64,000 nucleotides of DNA. It comes from Cyanoderma ruficeps (lineage: Eukaryota > Chordata > Aves > Passeriformes > Timaliidae). The stretch spans positions 10,778,350 to 10,842,349 of the forward strand of contig VZDJ01000219.1 of the NCBI GenBank assembly GCA_008694505.1, in the 5' to 3' direction. The translations under genes were made by a program, and so were the position numbers. The first letter of the stretch is position 1; each line of letters begins with the position of its first letter. The notes below the pieces were generated by a model. The model was not told the origin of the DNA. It saw only the letters and a list, made by a program, of their open reading frames with translations, and did no database searches. Below are positions 1 to 12,339 of the stretch, one piece after another.

Positions 1-717
1 ATGTGAGCTGAATTCATTCATCTTTGCAGCTGAGTGTTTGCTCACGTGAGCAGATTCCCTTTTAGCAACACTGTGAAATTGTGCTGATGGTAATCTTGTT
101 GTATGAGGAATTAGTTTAAATGGATCTGCAGATAACGTGCAGAGCAATAGTTTTTTCCTGAAATTGCTCATTTTTGGATTAGTAGTAAAATGCTCTGTTC
201 GGCTGAGAAGGCACATTTAATAAATATGTAGGAGAAATTTTTAAGTAGCCATTACACATAGTTAATAAATTTTATCTCGCAAGTAGAATTGGAAAAAAAC
301 CTGTTCATTTAATGTGTTTTATGGCTCTCATAGCAATTAATTGTCTTCATTACATGAACATAAATCCTCAATGTAATTCACCTTTTTCAGATTAATTGCT
401 ATGGAAATTTCCCCTTTGCTTTGTTTAGACTAGTAATATTATTTCTCTTTTCTAAAAGTTGAATCTTAATATCACGTTTTTTACCTTTTCCAGATGTTCT
501 GTAAATCAGTTCCAGTTAAAAAGATCTCTGTGCTCCAGGCCAGTGCAGGGGTGGTGTTGCAGCTGTGATGTTCTGATCAGCTGAAGCAGAAATTTCAAGC
601 TCTGCTTGACCTGCAGCAGAGCAGTGGGCAGGTCTCCTCTCTCATACTTTGGTCTAATGAAAAACTTATTATTTCTTTCTTCAACTTTTTCTTGTTTTTT
701 ATATGATTTTATTTATT

Positions 718-741
718 AAATCAGGAAAAACTTCCTGATTT
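718..741. repeat. Perfect 10-bp inverted repeat with 4-nt loop
   Basis: Left arm AAATCAGGAA (718-727) and right arm TTCCTGATTT (732-741) are exact reverse complements, separated by AAAC. The structure sits in AT-rich DNA. It is too short for a microRNA precursor and no flanking element is recognised. About one such repeat would be expected by chance in a window of this size, so its function is unknown. Confidence 0.85.
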
Positions 742-1048
742 TATATGACTAGGGGTTTGGCTCTCACAGGAAGACCCTAATGCAACTTTTCAGTGTCTTC
801 GCTGAGGGGTACAGCTGGCTGTGTCTGAATATTTGTCAGTAAAATTGTCCTCCAACATTATTGAGGGAAAATTTTGGTTGGAGCATCACAGGATTGATGC
901 TTGAATTCCCAAAATTAAATTAAAAGCTGTATTTTGATTAAAGCCTTTATTCTCCTGGATTGAATTTTGCACACCAAACAGGACAAGAGGACAGCATGCA
1001 GGATCGTGTTTTACATATGTTTTTTTATCAGTGAGCAGACTGAGCTTG

Positions 1049-1074
1049 TTTGCATGAATAACATTTATGCAAAT
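1049..1074. promoter_or_regulatory. Inverted pair of POU/octamer-like sites
   Basis: TTTGCAT at 1049-1055 and ATGCAAAT at 1067-1074 are octamer-type motifs in opposite orientation, 11 bp apart. ATGCAAAT is the consensus octamer bound by POU-family factors. Whether the site is bound is inference; a pair like this can arise by chance in AT-rich sequence. Confidence 0.2.
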
Positions 1075-1421
1075 ATTTTCTAGTGTTCCTCTGGACTGTT
1101 TTGCCAGGGCGAGGAAATAAAACAGCTATTATATTGTTGTTGCAAGATCAGCAGACTGGCAGTTAAGGTATCAATTCCCTTGATGATGCCACTTCTGCAG
1201 CCCCATTCACTCAGCTTCTCCTGACAGGGCTTTTATTGAATCCATCAACCTGACACATATCAAAGCACAATTTCTGATAACAAATATCTTGTTGTAAAAT
1301 GAATTAAAAAGGTGATAGCAGCGGCAGAACCCGAGTTGAATTGCTGGAAGAAAATAAGAAACTCCAAAACTAACATGAGGTTCTTAAGATACCAATCACA
1401 GAACAGTAATATAATAGTCCT

Positions 1422-2304
1422 TCACCTGTTCTCCTGAAGTACTGAGGAGTCAGTGGGTCTGTCTGAAGTCATACAAATGGCCTTGCTCCTGGGCTGGCAG
1501 CCTGTGGCTCTGCCTGCTGCCCTCTGATGTTTGCAGTGGTGCTTCAGAGGGCCTGATGAAGTTGGGGTTTGTTTTCTCCTGGAGACCTTTCCACTGCAAG
1601 GACCAGCAGTGTCCTTGTAATAACTCTGCACTCCAGTTGTGCAGGGGTGTGGAGGCTGAGGAGTGGGAGATGCTGGTTCTGAGTGGAGCACGTGTTCTTT
1701 CCAAAGCAGTTTGGAGCCCCTTGTCCTCTGCAGAGCTGCTGCTTGGCAGCCCCTGGGCCGTGTCTGAGGCAGAGTCCAGCCAGGGTGGAAAAGGGACGAT
1801 GTTTCTTTGGGCTGCAGATGTTTTGAAATTAGCTGGCTCAAAACCTTTGTCTGAGAACGGATTTTCTCTGTCTCCTTGCAACCTTCTCCTATCTGTTTTG
1901 CTGTCTTCATCCTGCTTTTCCATTCCCTTTGGTTTTGCATCTCTCAGAGGACAAGCAGCTTCTGGCAGGGCTACTTTTGCAGTGGTACTGCTCTCACTCT
2001 GCCCAGGCTCACTTACCCCTGATTTTTGGCTAGCATGCCCTGTAAAATACCAGCTAATAATAATCATGCTTTTTGCTCTGTGGCAGGCCTGCTTTCTGGA
2101 TAAGTATCCACTGACATTTTGCAGCCTAGCAGAGAGGAAGAGGAGGGCAGCCAACAGTTGGTGTGGAAAATTAATTATGAACTGCCATCCTCCTGCCATG
2201 TAGTTAAGGCAGTTCTGCATTGCAAGCTTTACATCCTGCTGCATGTCTCCTTCCTCAAATAGTGGGAATGCTGCCAGAACAAAGCTTAGTGGAGAATGTC
2301 TCAT
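1422..2304. other. Stretch with overlapping long open frames on both strands; coding status doubtful
   Basis: A 284-codon open frame on the minus strand (1450-2304), a 172-codon minus-strand frame in another register (1422-1940) and a 215-codon plus-strand frame (1556-2203) share this stretch, so stop codons are unusually sparse here. None of the translations shows a domain, signal peptide or motif I recognise. The minus-strand product is Ser/Gln/Lys-rich and looks disordered in its second half. The plus-strand product has hydrophobic stretches rich in Leu, Ser and Cys. No promoter or splice context stands out. Simultaneous openness in three frames points to a compositional effect, though a fast-evolving single-exon gene or lncRNA exon cannot be excluded. 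Confidence 0.12.
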
Positions 2305-4829
2305 ATGGGACTGATCACTCAGGATGCTCTGGAGCCTTTACTACTCTGCTTTCAGCTGTGACACCACCCAAGGAGCAATTTTTTACCTTTTGTTGGATGA
2401 ATGTTTAGCCTAATTGTGCATCCAAGTTGATAAAGATTTGTGTGCGTTGTGGGGAAGTCACCCATGTCCCCTCTGAAGTCAGGGAGGAACATTTTTGTCT
2501 CCCATTGTTGTGGTGACTTTGTAATGTTCAGGTTTAGAGAAGCTGCAGCATTTTATATTTTCATCCTTCAGGGTGACATGTTTACTTTGTAATGATCCTC
2601 AAAAACTGGCCTGGTACACGGAAGGGAGGAGTTTGACAGGCACCAGGCAGCCCTGGGAATGTGATTATCTAAAGGACCAGTTCTGTCCCTGGACAACCTC
2701 TGTCTTAAGGATCACAGAGGAAGCCCCAGCACTGTGGGTGGTTCAGGAGCTGTTCTGGTCTCATAATTGAAGACTGGCTCCTGCTACCTTGAGCTGAGCA
2801 CTGCAGAGCCATCACAACCCAATCTGAGTGCCAGAGATACCCTTCCTTAGGGAGCCCTTTAGGATATATGAAAGAGTCTGAAGGTTTTGGAAAGCCCTGA
2901 TGAAATTTGTAAGTGGCTATTTGGGGCCGAGCAAGGGAAATGAGCATTTGGTGTAACTTTGCTGGATAAAGCCTTTGTTTAGTCCTGAGAGTATTGAAGG
3001 GTGTGATGGAAAAAGCCTTGCAAAGCCACAGGAGGTGTGAGGTGTTATGGAGACACTTCTCCCTATAACATGTTTCTTCAGAGCAGAAAAACCCTTTTGG
3101 CTGCTCAGGTTTGCAGTTAAGGTACCAGAAGTCTCCACTTTGTATGTTTTTATTCCAAAATTCATTGTCACAGTTGCTGACTGATTTAATGGTTAACTGA
3201 GGGGTGATCTCTAAGAAATACCTAGGATTTTGTAAAGGGCCAAATTGCTACCTGGTGGAAGCCACTGACTCAAATCACGATGATGTGAGCCTTATCCTCT
3301 TCCCGAGCTCTGCCTCCTGATTGACATAAATTCTACTTTCTTTCTAGCGCTGTCATGCTGATTTTTGCAGCCAGGGGACTGTATTTGGAAGCACAAACCC
3401 GTTGCACAGGTTTAGATGTGCTGCAAATAATTACGAATGTCTAATGAAGGGAAGCTAAAACATACTGAAAATGTTTGGAAATAAGAGGGAATGTGTGCAG
3501 CCAAGCGTTCGCTGTGAGTGGAGAGTTCTTGTTGGCATCGTTTAATGAGAACTTTCCAGCTCGTAGTTTCTGTGGTGAATATGTAGATAGCAGCAGAACC
3601 AAAAAGGCAGGGTTGCTGTAGGTGAGTGCAAGGAGACTTTCACCTCTGGGGTAAAAGGGACAATGAAGTGAGTAGAGTTTGTGTTTATGGGTTGTCACCC
3701 CCTCAGTCTTCGCCTTCCAGTTACTGGGAAGGGGCCAGCAGAGACCCCACAGCACTGGCCTCCTCTAAACACAGCTGTGCCTCATTCCTTCACAACACCA
3801 AATACCATCTGTTTTTTACTCCTGACTGTCCAGGAAAAAAAAGGGGGATTTTTTTTAACCTTTTTTTTTTTTTCTTTCTCTTCTCTTTCTCTGTTGGTTG
3901 GGGTGAGGTAGTTCCATTTATATCTCTCCAGATAAGCTTGGTGCCTTTGACATGAGGGGCCAGATGCTTTTTTGTCCACGTCAGGAAGTGGTCCCTGATC
4001 TTTGTGGAGATTCCCCTTTTCCTTTCTTCCCAGTGCTGCTCTGCTTTTCAGTCTCAATGCCATGTGAGAAGGAACACTTCAGTTTTATGTTAGATGTTGT
4101 GTAAAGACTTGGGATTGAGCAGCCATCAAATTGATGGGCACTCAGGCTGTGTTGTGGTGCCATCACCCACGTGGATGGAGAAGCTGAAAATCAAAGCCTT
4201 CTGAATGAGAAAGCACCTTGAGAAGGGTTAGGACTGTGCCATTTCCCTGGCAGACCTTGTGCCTCTGTCAGGTTCTGGAGGTTCTCAGCTTCTCTCCTTC
4301 TGGTGCTCTGCACCAGCATGCTGGGGAAGAGGAAATATAAATATAATAAAGATAATTCGAGAAGTTTCCTACAAACTCTCCTTTGCATTTTATGTGTTGG
4401 GTTGGGCGGGAGAGGTGGTGCTTGACTTGCACTGCAGTGTAACACCTCCCAAAATGTCCTTGAGTCTGTGACTAAAGTAGGGGGAGGTTGTGAGTCCTCT
4501 GAACTGCTGTGCTGCCCCCAGGGGTGACACCAAAACCCAGGGGATCATTGGAAGTTTCCCTTTGGAATGCTCTTAAAAGGGGACAAAACAACAGCAAAAA
4601 AAGTCTTTCTCCTTAGGAAGGCTTGTTGGCACCTGTCCTTGGCTCAGGAGCACGGGAACACGGGGGTGGGCAGCCCTGCACTCTGCTTGCTTTCTGTCTG
4701 GGAGGAATTTCTACTTATTAATGATTAATTCAAACGTTTCTTGTCATGAGTACAGTCTGCACAGAGTGATAAATCTGTGGTGGGTTAGAGGTGGAGGTTG
4801 CTCAGTGCTGACAATTAGTTTGAGCCACA
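2305..4829. other. Gene-free unique-looking sequence
   Basis: Only short open frames (about 110 codons or fewer) on both strands are present, with no recognisable product. The one evident simple sequence is the A/T and pyrimidine tract near 3835-3893. No retroelement family is recognised. Confidence 0.55.
3835..3893. repeat. Low-complexity A-run, T-runs and pyrimidine tract
   Basis: An 8-A run (3835-3842) is followed by G5, an 8-T run, a 13-T run (3861-3873) and a CT-rich tail to about 3893. Translations across it give poly-Lys or poly-Phe, which explains the short open frames seen here on both strands. Confidence 0.8.
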
Positions 4830-5230
4830 GGCTTTGCTTTCATTGGCATTTTCACAGCATTAACCTGGACCTTGTCAATTAAAATCCAGACACATTTTGA
4901 TGAGGGACATCTTCTTCTAATGATAATTGTAATAATATCACTTTTCTTCATTTAAAACCTGTCAGGCAGGCCATGTTTCCTGGAAAATAGCTGCCCAGTT
5001 TTCAAATTGCCTAAATAACTAGGAAGTATCTTTCAGTTTTTTTGAGCTGACAGTTCATCACCAATAACTAAAAGCATATGAGGCCAGAGCTGTTAATCTT
5101 CGAACACTTACCAACTTCAGTCAAGGTAATTTGACTTTATCTGCTAAAATAAGCAGGTTTATTAGCCTTCACTTTGGAGGCTAATAAACATTTGATAATT
5201 GCCTCGAGTCGTTGATGGGGATTTATACTA
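4830..5230. promoter_or_regulatory. Candidate conserved non-coding element
   Basis: The AT-rich block carries many homeodomain-type TAAT/ATTA cores, no repeat signature and no open frame. It includes the perfect 12-bp inverted repeat at 5157-5189. The texture resembles conserved enhancers near vertebrate developmental genes, but conservation cannot be seen from one sequence, so this is an inference from motif texture only. Confidence 0.18.
5157..5189. repeat. Perfect 12-bp inverted repeat with 9-nt loop
   Basis: Left arm GTTTATTAGCCT (5157-5168) and right arm AGGCTAATAAAC (5178-5189) are exact reverse complements around a 9-nt spacer. Each arm contains an ATTAG/CTAAT homeodomain-like core. 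There is no larger stem around it, so a microRNA precursor is unlikely. It could be a paired protein-binding site or the scar of a short template-switch mutation. Confidence 0.88.
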
Positions 5231-7440
5231 TTTAGGTCTTCAATTTGACAGTGTAGCTCCAGAGCATGTCCTAGGCAGTGATCCATTTCTGCAGCTCACC
5301 TGTTCATTAGGTGGAGGAGAAAGTTTGGTGTAAAGGTTGATTAAGGAACTTGTCTGAGTTGTACAAGAAGTCTGCAGCAGAAGTAACCCTGGAAATCCTC
5401 TGTCTGTTCTTGTATATTAACTGCAGTGGGTTTTTATGTGTCTTTAAATACATTTAGAATCTCTTTCAGGCCACAAAAATGACTATTTAATAGTTGCAGT
5501 GGGAGTGGTATATCAGGTATCAATTGGAAACCCATTGTGGTTTTATTTGAGCATGGCATGAAAAACAAAAAAGTGAAAATCATGTTTAGCTTTGCATGGA
5601 GAAATACTTTTCATTTTTCTGAATGGTGGTTCATAAGTGAAATCCTTCACAAAGAGCCAGAGTAGGGAAGCCAAAAAACATATCAAGTAGAACTATCTAG
5701 ACCTTACAATGTGTCTGATCTGAGCTTGTCCATGTGGGTGGAAAATGCTGCACTTCTTTATTAAAACTTGCTTCTCCTCTGGTCCTTCTCTCAGAGGTGT
5801 AGAAGGTGGAACTCTGATTAATTATGAGCCCCTCTAGGTGATGCCATAATATAAGTAACAATTACTCACCTTATTTCTATAGCAGCTGGAAAAATGTCAT
5901 CAGTTGTTTGTAGTTCAAAACTCAGGGCATAACATGGACTCTGGGTAGGAAATCCAGGCACAAAATACAGCACTGAGGAAAGACTGAGGAACGATAACTG
6001 AGAACTCAATGGGCTTGGGCTGCCGTGCCTGTATTCCAGAAGTTTATAGTTGTGCTTTCAGTCCATGCAGAGTAATCTCTGTGGCAGAGCTTTTCTTTTC
6101 CCTTTGCAGTATGAACTGGGAAGCCTGGAATCTGCATTCTGGTGCATATGGAAATCACATTTACAACAGCACAGCTCAAAGGCTGTAAATATTATCAGAT
6201 ATTTTTCCAGTGAGCCTTCATCAACCGAGCTGTGTATCTCACTGCTCTCATTTTTTTTAAGAGTGCATTAGGGGTGATCAATAAAACCTGACCTACCTTT
6301 GCAAGTTAAATAGGTCTGATTTTAAATGGCCAGACTTAAAGAGATTAAGATTTGCTAACAGTGATATAAAGCGCAAGCCAGGTCCATTTACATGCCATTT
6401 CTTTTCCACTTTTGAGGTTTGAATTGCAGTGGAAAATGTGTCACGTTGGACATTAAAGCATGGAAGTGGAAGCTGGTGCCTTGTTGAGCACGTCTTTATG
6501 TAGACGTTGCTTTCCTTCCCTGCATTTTACTGTGTCTTACTGAAAAAATGATGTAATTAATGGATGTGGAGCACACCTAACTGTGCAGGGTGAAGGCCCC
6601 GTGAACTGGGACTATAAACAGTATTTCCTGTTTGAGGCTTTTGATTTTTGGGAAATGCCCAAGGAGAAAAAAAGAATGTGCAATAAAAAACCAAACAGAC
6701 ACAACATAATAAAAATATATATCTGCTGTTTAACCTTTGGAGTGCATTGTGGAAGTGGAGGCTGGAAGAACAGCACTTCCCTGCAGTGCAGGTCTGGCTG
6801 GGCATGAGGAAGGGATGGATTGGTGCTGTGGAGCAGGCCTCTATTTCCCCACCTCGTGACTTTAAGCATTTAATTGAAGAACCTGAAAGCCACGTGGAAT
6901 GGTCTCGTGTCATGAAAGACAGGTTGGTTATACAAATGAAGTATTTCATTGCCCTAAAGTTAGCCTGAGATGTGTTGTAATAAGCAGGTCCCTGAGTCAA
7001 ACGTGCTGAAATCCAACCTCCTGGCAGGAATGCTGTATCCTGCAGACATATCTCTGTTACAGGGAACTGCTTGAGAAGATTTTAAATCTTTTTGTGGCTC
7101 TTGTTTGTCATAACCACCCAGCTCTCTGTCTGCTGGGCTAGTTCTGGTTACTGTGGTGTGTAGTGTGGTGCCTCTGGAGGCTCCAGCTGAGATTGGGTGT
7201 AGTACATGCATTTACTGCTGGTGTGTCTCAGTTTCACAAGATCATTACGTGCCAGCTGTTCATACTGAGAACAAGAGGAGGGTGGACTCAGTGAGAGCCA
7301 TCAGAAGGTGCCCAGATGTCTCCATTGTTTTACATGGAGCTGGTGTGTGTGAATTTTGGCTCTAGGCTCATGTGTATGCATGCTCATACTCTGTTGGACT
7401 AGTTATCAATAAAAATTATTATTAAATTTGTCCCTAAATT

Positions 7441-7470
7441 CTGTCTGTCTCTGTCTGTTTTATCTGTCTC
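7441..7470. repeat. Imperfect (CTGT)n simple repeat
   Basis: Repeated CTGT and CTGTCT units run for about 30 bp with one interruption by TTTTAT. It is a short, decayed microsatellite. Confidence 0.7.
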
Positions 7471-8099
7471 TATGGCTCTAATTTGAGCCCTGCTATGCTC
7501 AGTGCTGGGGAGCGAGGTGGTACATGACAGTCCTTGGCCCAGGGAGCTTTTGTGTGAAAAATCTGAGTTCAGTGGGAGAAGGAGACACAGATTGCCAGTG
7601 AGTGTGGAGGCAGCAGATGGAGCACAGCAGTGGAGATGAAGGATGTGCAGAGCTTCGTGTGTTGTGGGGCATCAGTGATCAAAACTCCTCTTTGTACAAG
7701 GCTCACAGCAATCAGGGATTTGGTTTGCTGAGACTAACTCCTGCCTTGTTAACTACTACCTCTTGATTATTTCTGTCTATATCCATCTGCTGCCTCTTTG
7801 CTGTTAGAGCTGCAGATTCCTTAGGGTTCAGACAGCTTTTTTCTTTTAGTGTTTGTGCACTACAGAATTCCATGGGGTTCTGGCCCAGGGTTAATGCTGG
7901 GAGCTGTTAGCAGTGGCATTTGCACATGAAAAATAAGGCATTAGGAAAACAATTATTTTCACGTCCTGATTATCTTTATTTGCATTCCAACATCCTCTGA
8001 ATCTTTGAAACTGAAAACATTATTTAAATGAAAGATACATGATTATAATTATTGTCATAATGTTCTGTAACCACAAATAGGTCAGCGCAGGAAATGCAA

Positions 8100-8152
8100 T
8101 TTTTTTTTTTTGGTGTGTGGTTGTTTTTATTTTTATATATATATACACACAC
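8100..8152. repeat. Poly-T followed by (TA)n and (AC)n microsatellite
   Basis: A 12-T run is followed by GT-rich sequence, then alternating TA (about 8134-8144) and ACAC (about 8143-8152). It is a compound dinucleotide microsatellite of ordinary vertebrate type. Confidence 0.8.
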
Positions 8153-9152
8153 ATCTGTATTTGTCTGGCAGGTAGATTTTATCTCACAGCCTCTGGCTGT
8201 TGCTTTCCTAGGTGCTTATTCATATTTAATCCAGCTCCCCCCGGTGTATTTGCATACATAAATACACACTTGTTTTTAGCACCTGTTTGCATCCTTTAAT
8301 TCTGGGTTGGCCCTGAGGCTGCTGGCTGCGGGGTTTGTGCAGCCCCAGGTAGCTGGGTGTCAAATATTGCTCCTCTTCCCCCAGCCCCGAGCCCGTGCCA
8401 CGCTGACCTGCCAGCTGAAGTCTCCCCTGCTGGCACCACGCCACAGCCAAGTGCTTTCAGCGAGTTCTTGGCGATAATCCTGAGCTGATTTCTGGGATGC
8501 AATTCACTGCCACGGTTATCATATCAAAAGGGGAGTGATTTACATTTCCTGCACGTCTCCCGTGTTGCCAGCCCCGGAGGATGCTGCAGAGGGAAAGTTA
8601 ACGCAATTTGATAAAATAACGAAAATGAGCCTATTTACAGCGTTGCATCTTACGCCGTGGAGGAATTTGATACAAAGTTGGCACTAAGTACGAATTTAGG
8701 CTGTGCACAGGGATTAATTTGGGGACTTCCTTTGGCTCCCAGGGAAAAAATAGGAAGATTGTTCCTGAAGTCTGTGTGGAGAGCTGTGTGCTTGGCTTTG
8801 CGCACCGCAAACTAAATCTTTATCTTGATTTCTTATTGTGTTGCCCCTTAAAGTCTCTCTCTTCTCCTGATACTCATCCAGAGCAGTGTCTGCATAACAC
8901 CTTATCTTTGGGTTTTATCTGACCCCCTCAGCCCTCTGCAGTTTCCTCACTGAAAAGGCATTGAGCAATCACGCCGGCATCATTTGTACAAAGTGAAACA
9001 CTTTTATGCTGAGGTATTTTAGGCACGTTCCTACTGGAAATGCCATAGGAATGGCAGGGCTGCAGTGTTTGCTGCTGCTGCGCACTCAGCTGCCCCTATT
9101 TGTATGCAGCAGCACGCACAGCGGTGGCTTCACATCCATTTCCTGTGTATCA

Positions 9153-9168
9153 ATTACTTATTAGTAAT
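9153..9168. repeat. Short inverted repeat of TAAT-type cores
   Basis: ATTACT (9153-9158) and AGTAAT (9163-9168) form a 6-bp inverted repeat around TATT, next to further ATTA and AATTAA motifs. It might be a paired homeodomain site, but is within chance expectation. Confidence 0.3.
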
Positions 9169-12100
9169 CCACAAGCCCAATTAAGGAACTGGAGGTAGGA
9201 TGTAATGCTGAGAGTGTGGCCATGCCTCTCCTGTTGGAGTCTGGAGAGGGAAGGGATGTACCTGGTGCAGGTGACTGAACTGGTGCTGTTATCTCTGAGA
9301 CAGATTCCTGCAGTCTTGTCTAACTTTGCCTTAATTTCCTATTTTTTTTATGAGCATCTTCCTTGGCTGAGTTGACTGTGCTGTGAGGAGGGGTTGTGTA
9401 AAAGGGGCACTCAAGGAGAACAGGGCAAAGCACTCTTGGATTTACTGCACCTTAATTTTGTCATTCGAAGTCTTGATATTGTGTACTTGCAGCTGCAAAT
9501 GCAAAAATATGTGCCATAAGTTTCATGAGCTTTCCAGTAATGGCAGTAGCTCCTCTTCAGGGTTTGTAGTCCCAGGTCAGGGTTTTTTTAGGGATTGGTG
9601 AGTAGAGGTCAAAAAATTCAGCTTCAGGCTGTTTGTTCAGGACAGGGTATGCTTTGCCTCCCATTTCACTGCTCTTTTCTTCCTCACATTTCAGCAAAGA
9701 AATATCTTTATTCATGCCTGTGTTTTACCTGCCTTTAAAACATTGAAGCTTTGCATAGTTCTCACTTAACTTAAGCAAATCCTTTAAAAGCAGATCACAG
9801 AGATTGATCACACCAGGAAAATATCACTGTGTCACCTTGATTAGTTTGGGTGCCTGACCTCCTCTACCTCCTAACTTTGACTACTGCTTCTTGTCATCTT
9901 TGATTTCATCTTTCTCTTTTCTGTTTTCCCCCTCTTTCCCTTTACTGCCTATGAAGATTTGCACTGCCTGATACTATCACCTCTCCACACTGCTTGAATC
10001 TCAATGCAGGTGCCCTGGGACAAGATTACTCTCACCCTTCAAACTGATACGTTCTCTTTTAATGTGTGATGTCCAAAGAGAAGACTGTTTCTGGGTCCTG
10101 GAAATTAAAACTGACATCTGCACGTGTCGCTTTATCCAGACAAAATGCACACTTACGTGCAGGTCAGACAACAGTGTGGGTGCTTGGCTGGCATGCAACA
10201 GGTCAGGGAACTTTCCTATGCAAGTCACCACTGATGAAAAGGGAAGCTCTGCACTTTTCTTCTGTCCCTCTCATTCTTTTTTTCTCTCCACTTCACTTTT
10301 TTTTTTTAAGAACTGATTTCCTTAGGGAATTGCTAACGCTCAGGGCTTTTTACCCTGACATTTTGGACAATGATGTGACAACACAAGTGCATCTATTACT
10401 CTTCCTCTGGAAGCTGACTGAAGCTAAGGACTTGATGGATAATGGCCACATTTTCCAGCAGCACCTGATGTACATGTGAGGAGAATGACTGAGTGACCAG
10501 CGTGTAAAACCAGACTATGTCAGGCACAAAGTCTGAGCACAGAACCAGGAGGGAAGGCTGAGAACATGAACCTTTCATCGTGAGGTCCTTAATTTGCTCC
10601 CCTTCTCTCTGCTGCCGGAAATCTGGTGCTGTGTTGAGGCAGTGCAGGCTGTGGCGTGGGAGTGTGTAACCTCCTTCATGGGAAGGGAGGGCAGAGGGGA
10701 ACAGGCTTGTGTGGCACGGGCAGCTTTAAGAGAAGGAGGCTGCACACCTGGAAATGAAGCATCACTTCACCTTTGGTTGCTAAAGAAAGCTGATTCTCCT
10801 CTGCCTTGAGTAGTCAATTTACAAATGGAATGTAAAACAGCACTGGCTGGAGCTTGCATTCTGTGCTGCTGTGGGGGCCCTTCAGGGAGAAAGGAAGAGA
10901 GCTGGAAGCCCTTGGGGCTGGTTGGGGTTCTGGATCTGGAAGTCACAGGCCACTGGAGCAGGTGAGGTGTGCTGGTAGGATTCTGTGCCCTCGGTGCTTG
11001 CTGCGTGCTGTAGAACTTCTGCTGAAGCTAATACTGCTCTGCCTTCTATCCCACAGAGTAGACTTGCTAAGGCTGGTTTTGAGCTCGTGCAGCTGGGCAG
11101 GGATGGGGTGGAAGGGGGTTACAGGGGGCAGGGCTGGGTGCTCCCCCCTCCCTGTTCCCCAGAACATCACTCAGGCACAATCCGGCTGGCCACTGACTCG
11201 TGTTTGTCCAGATTTGCTCTCTGCAAGACCACTGTGAGAAATGATCGAGGGTTCAAGTAGTTCTCATGGAACTGGAGAAGGAAAAGTGTGAGAAGAAGGG
11301 CGGGACTGTGTGCATTTTGTACCAGGAGCACGAGTGTGCAGGGAGGGGATGGATGGCAGTTCTGCCCTCAGCTGTCCCATTCTCATGAGCATCACATCAG
11401 GAGCTGCCAGAATTGCCCAAACCTTTCCTTTGCTGAACTCCTCTGGGGTATCATCAAAGTGCATTCCATTATGTACTTTCTTCTTTTAATAACTTTAATA
11501 ATTATTAGATGAGCTTTTTAGGCTCACCTAAAATGGGTGAGGTGTGATGTACTGAAATCCATTGCATTCTTGATGTTGTGGCAGCCCAAGCCACAGTTGT
11601 GCCTCAGGACAAGGATGTGCTCCAAGCAGACCTTGAATGTTCAGTTTTCATGGAGGACACACTCATAAATATTTGTGAACCCACAGGAAGTCGCAGTGTG
11701 CCAACACAAGAAAATAACATAGTGGAAGAACCAATCTGAGGTTGAGTATCTGTCTCTGGAACATGTTTTCTGTGAATAATCTCCTGGCTTCTTTGTGCTT
11801 CAGATTTTCCATCTTTGCAGGGGCACTCCCTCACCCTTACTTGGGATTCGGGGAAGAGTAGTAATGTGCAAGATGTGAGATAGTCATGGGCTAGTCTGGA
11901 GACACCAAAAACCATCAGGCAGAGAAATCAGAGTGCCCTCTGCAGCAGTGCCTGCTGTCATGCTTGTTCTTTACATTGTATAATGCAGAAGTGTCTGAAA
12001 ACTTCCTTTTCTCTACCTAATGTAGCTTGTAATGGCAGTAACAATTGCTTCACATGGAATAGGGTGCTGTTGTTTCAAACAACAGAAAAAAAAACCCCAT

Positions 12101-12320
12101 AAAATATTCTCCAAAGAAATGAGGATATCCCATGTTCCTTATTAGCAAACATTTTGCCAAGACATGTGTGGCTGTAACAAGGAGGCTGATAAACATCCCC
12201 AGTCACAGCATTAAAACATAATTGCCCCTGGGTTTCTTGATTATCTCCAGCACAGCTGTCATGTTGCCCCTTTGAAAAAAATGAACTGACATCACATGCA
12301 CAAACTTGAAAAGGTTTTGT

Positions 12321-12339
12321 NTTTTTTTTTTTTTTTTCT
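12321..12339. repeat. Poly-T tract containing an ambiguous base
   Basis: A single N at 12321 is followed by an uninterrupted run of about 18 T. The N marks uncertain homopolymer length in the assembly and not a biological feature. Confidence 0.85.

Larger units (their letters stand above)
1..1421. other. Gene-free AT-rich sequence
   Basis: No recognisable gene or repeat family is seen. The block is AT-rich, with many stop codons in all frames. It contains the perfect inverted repeat at 718-741 and the paired octamer-like sites at 1049-1074, listed separately. It is most likely intergenic or intronic sequence of a vertebrate. Confidence 0.6.
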
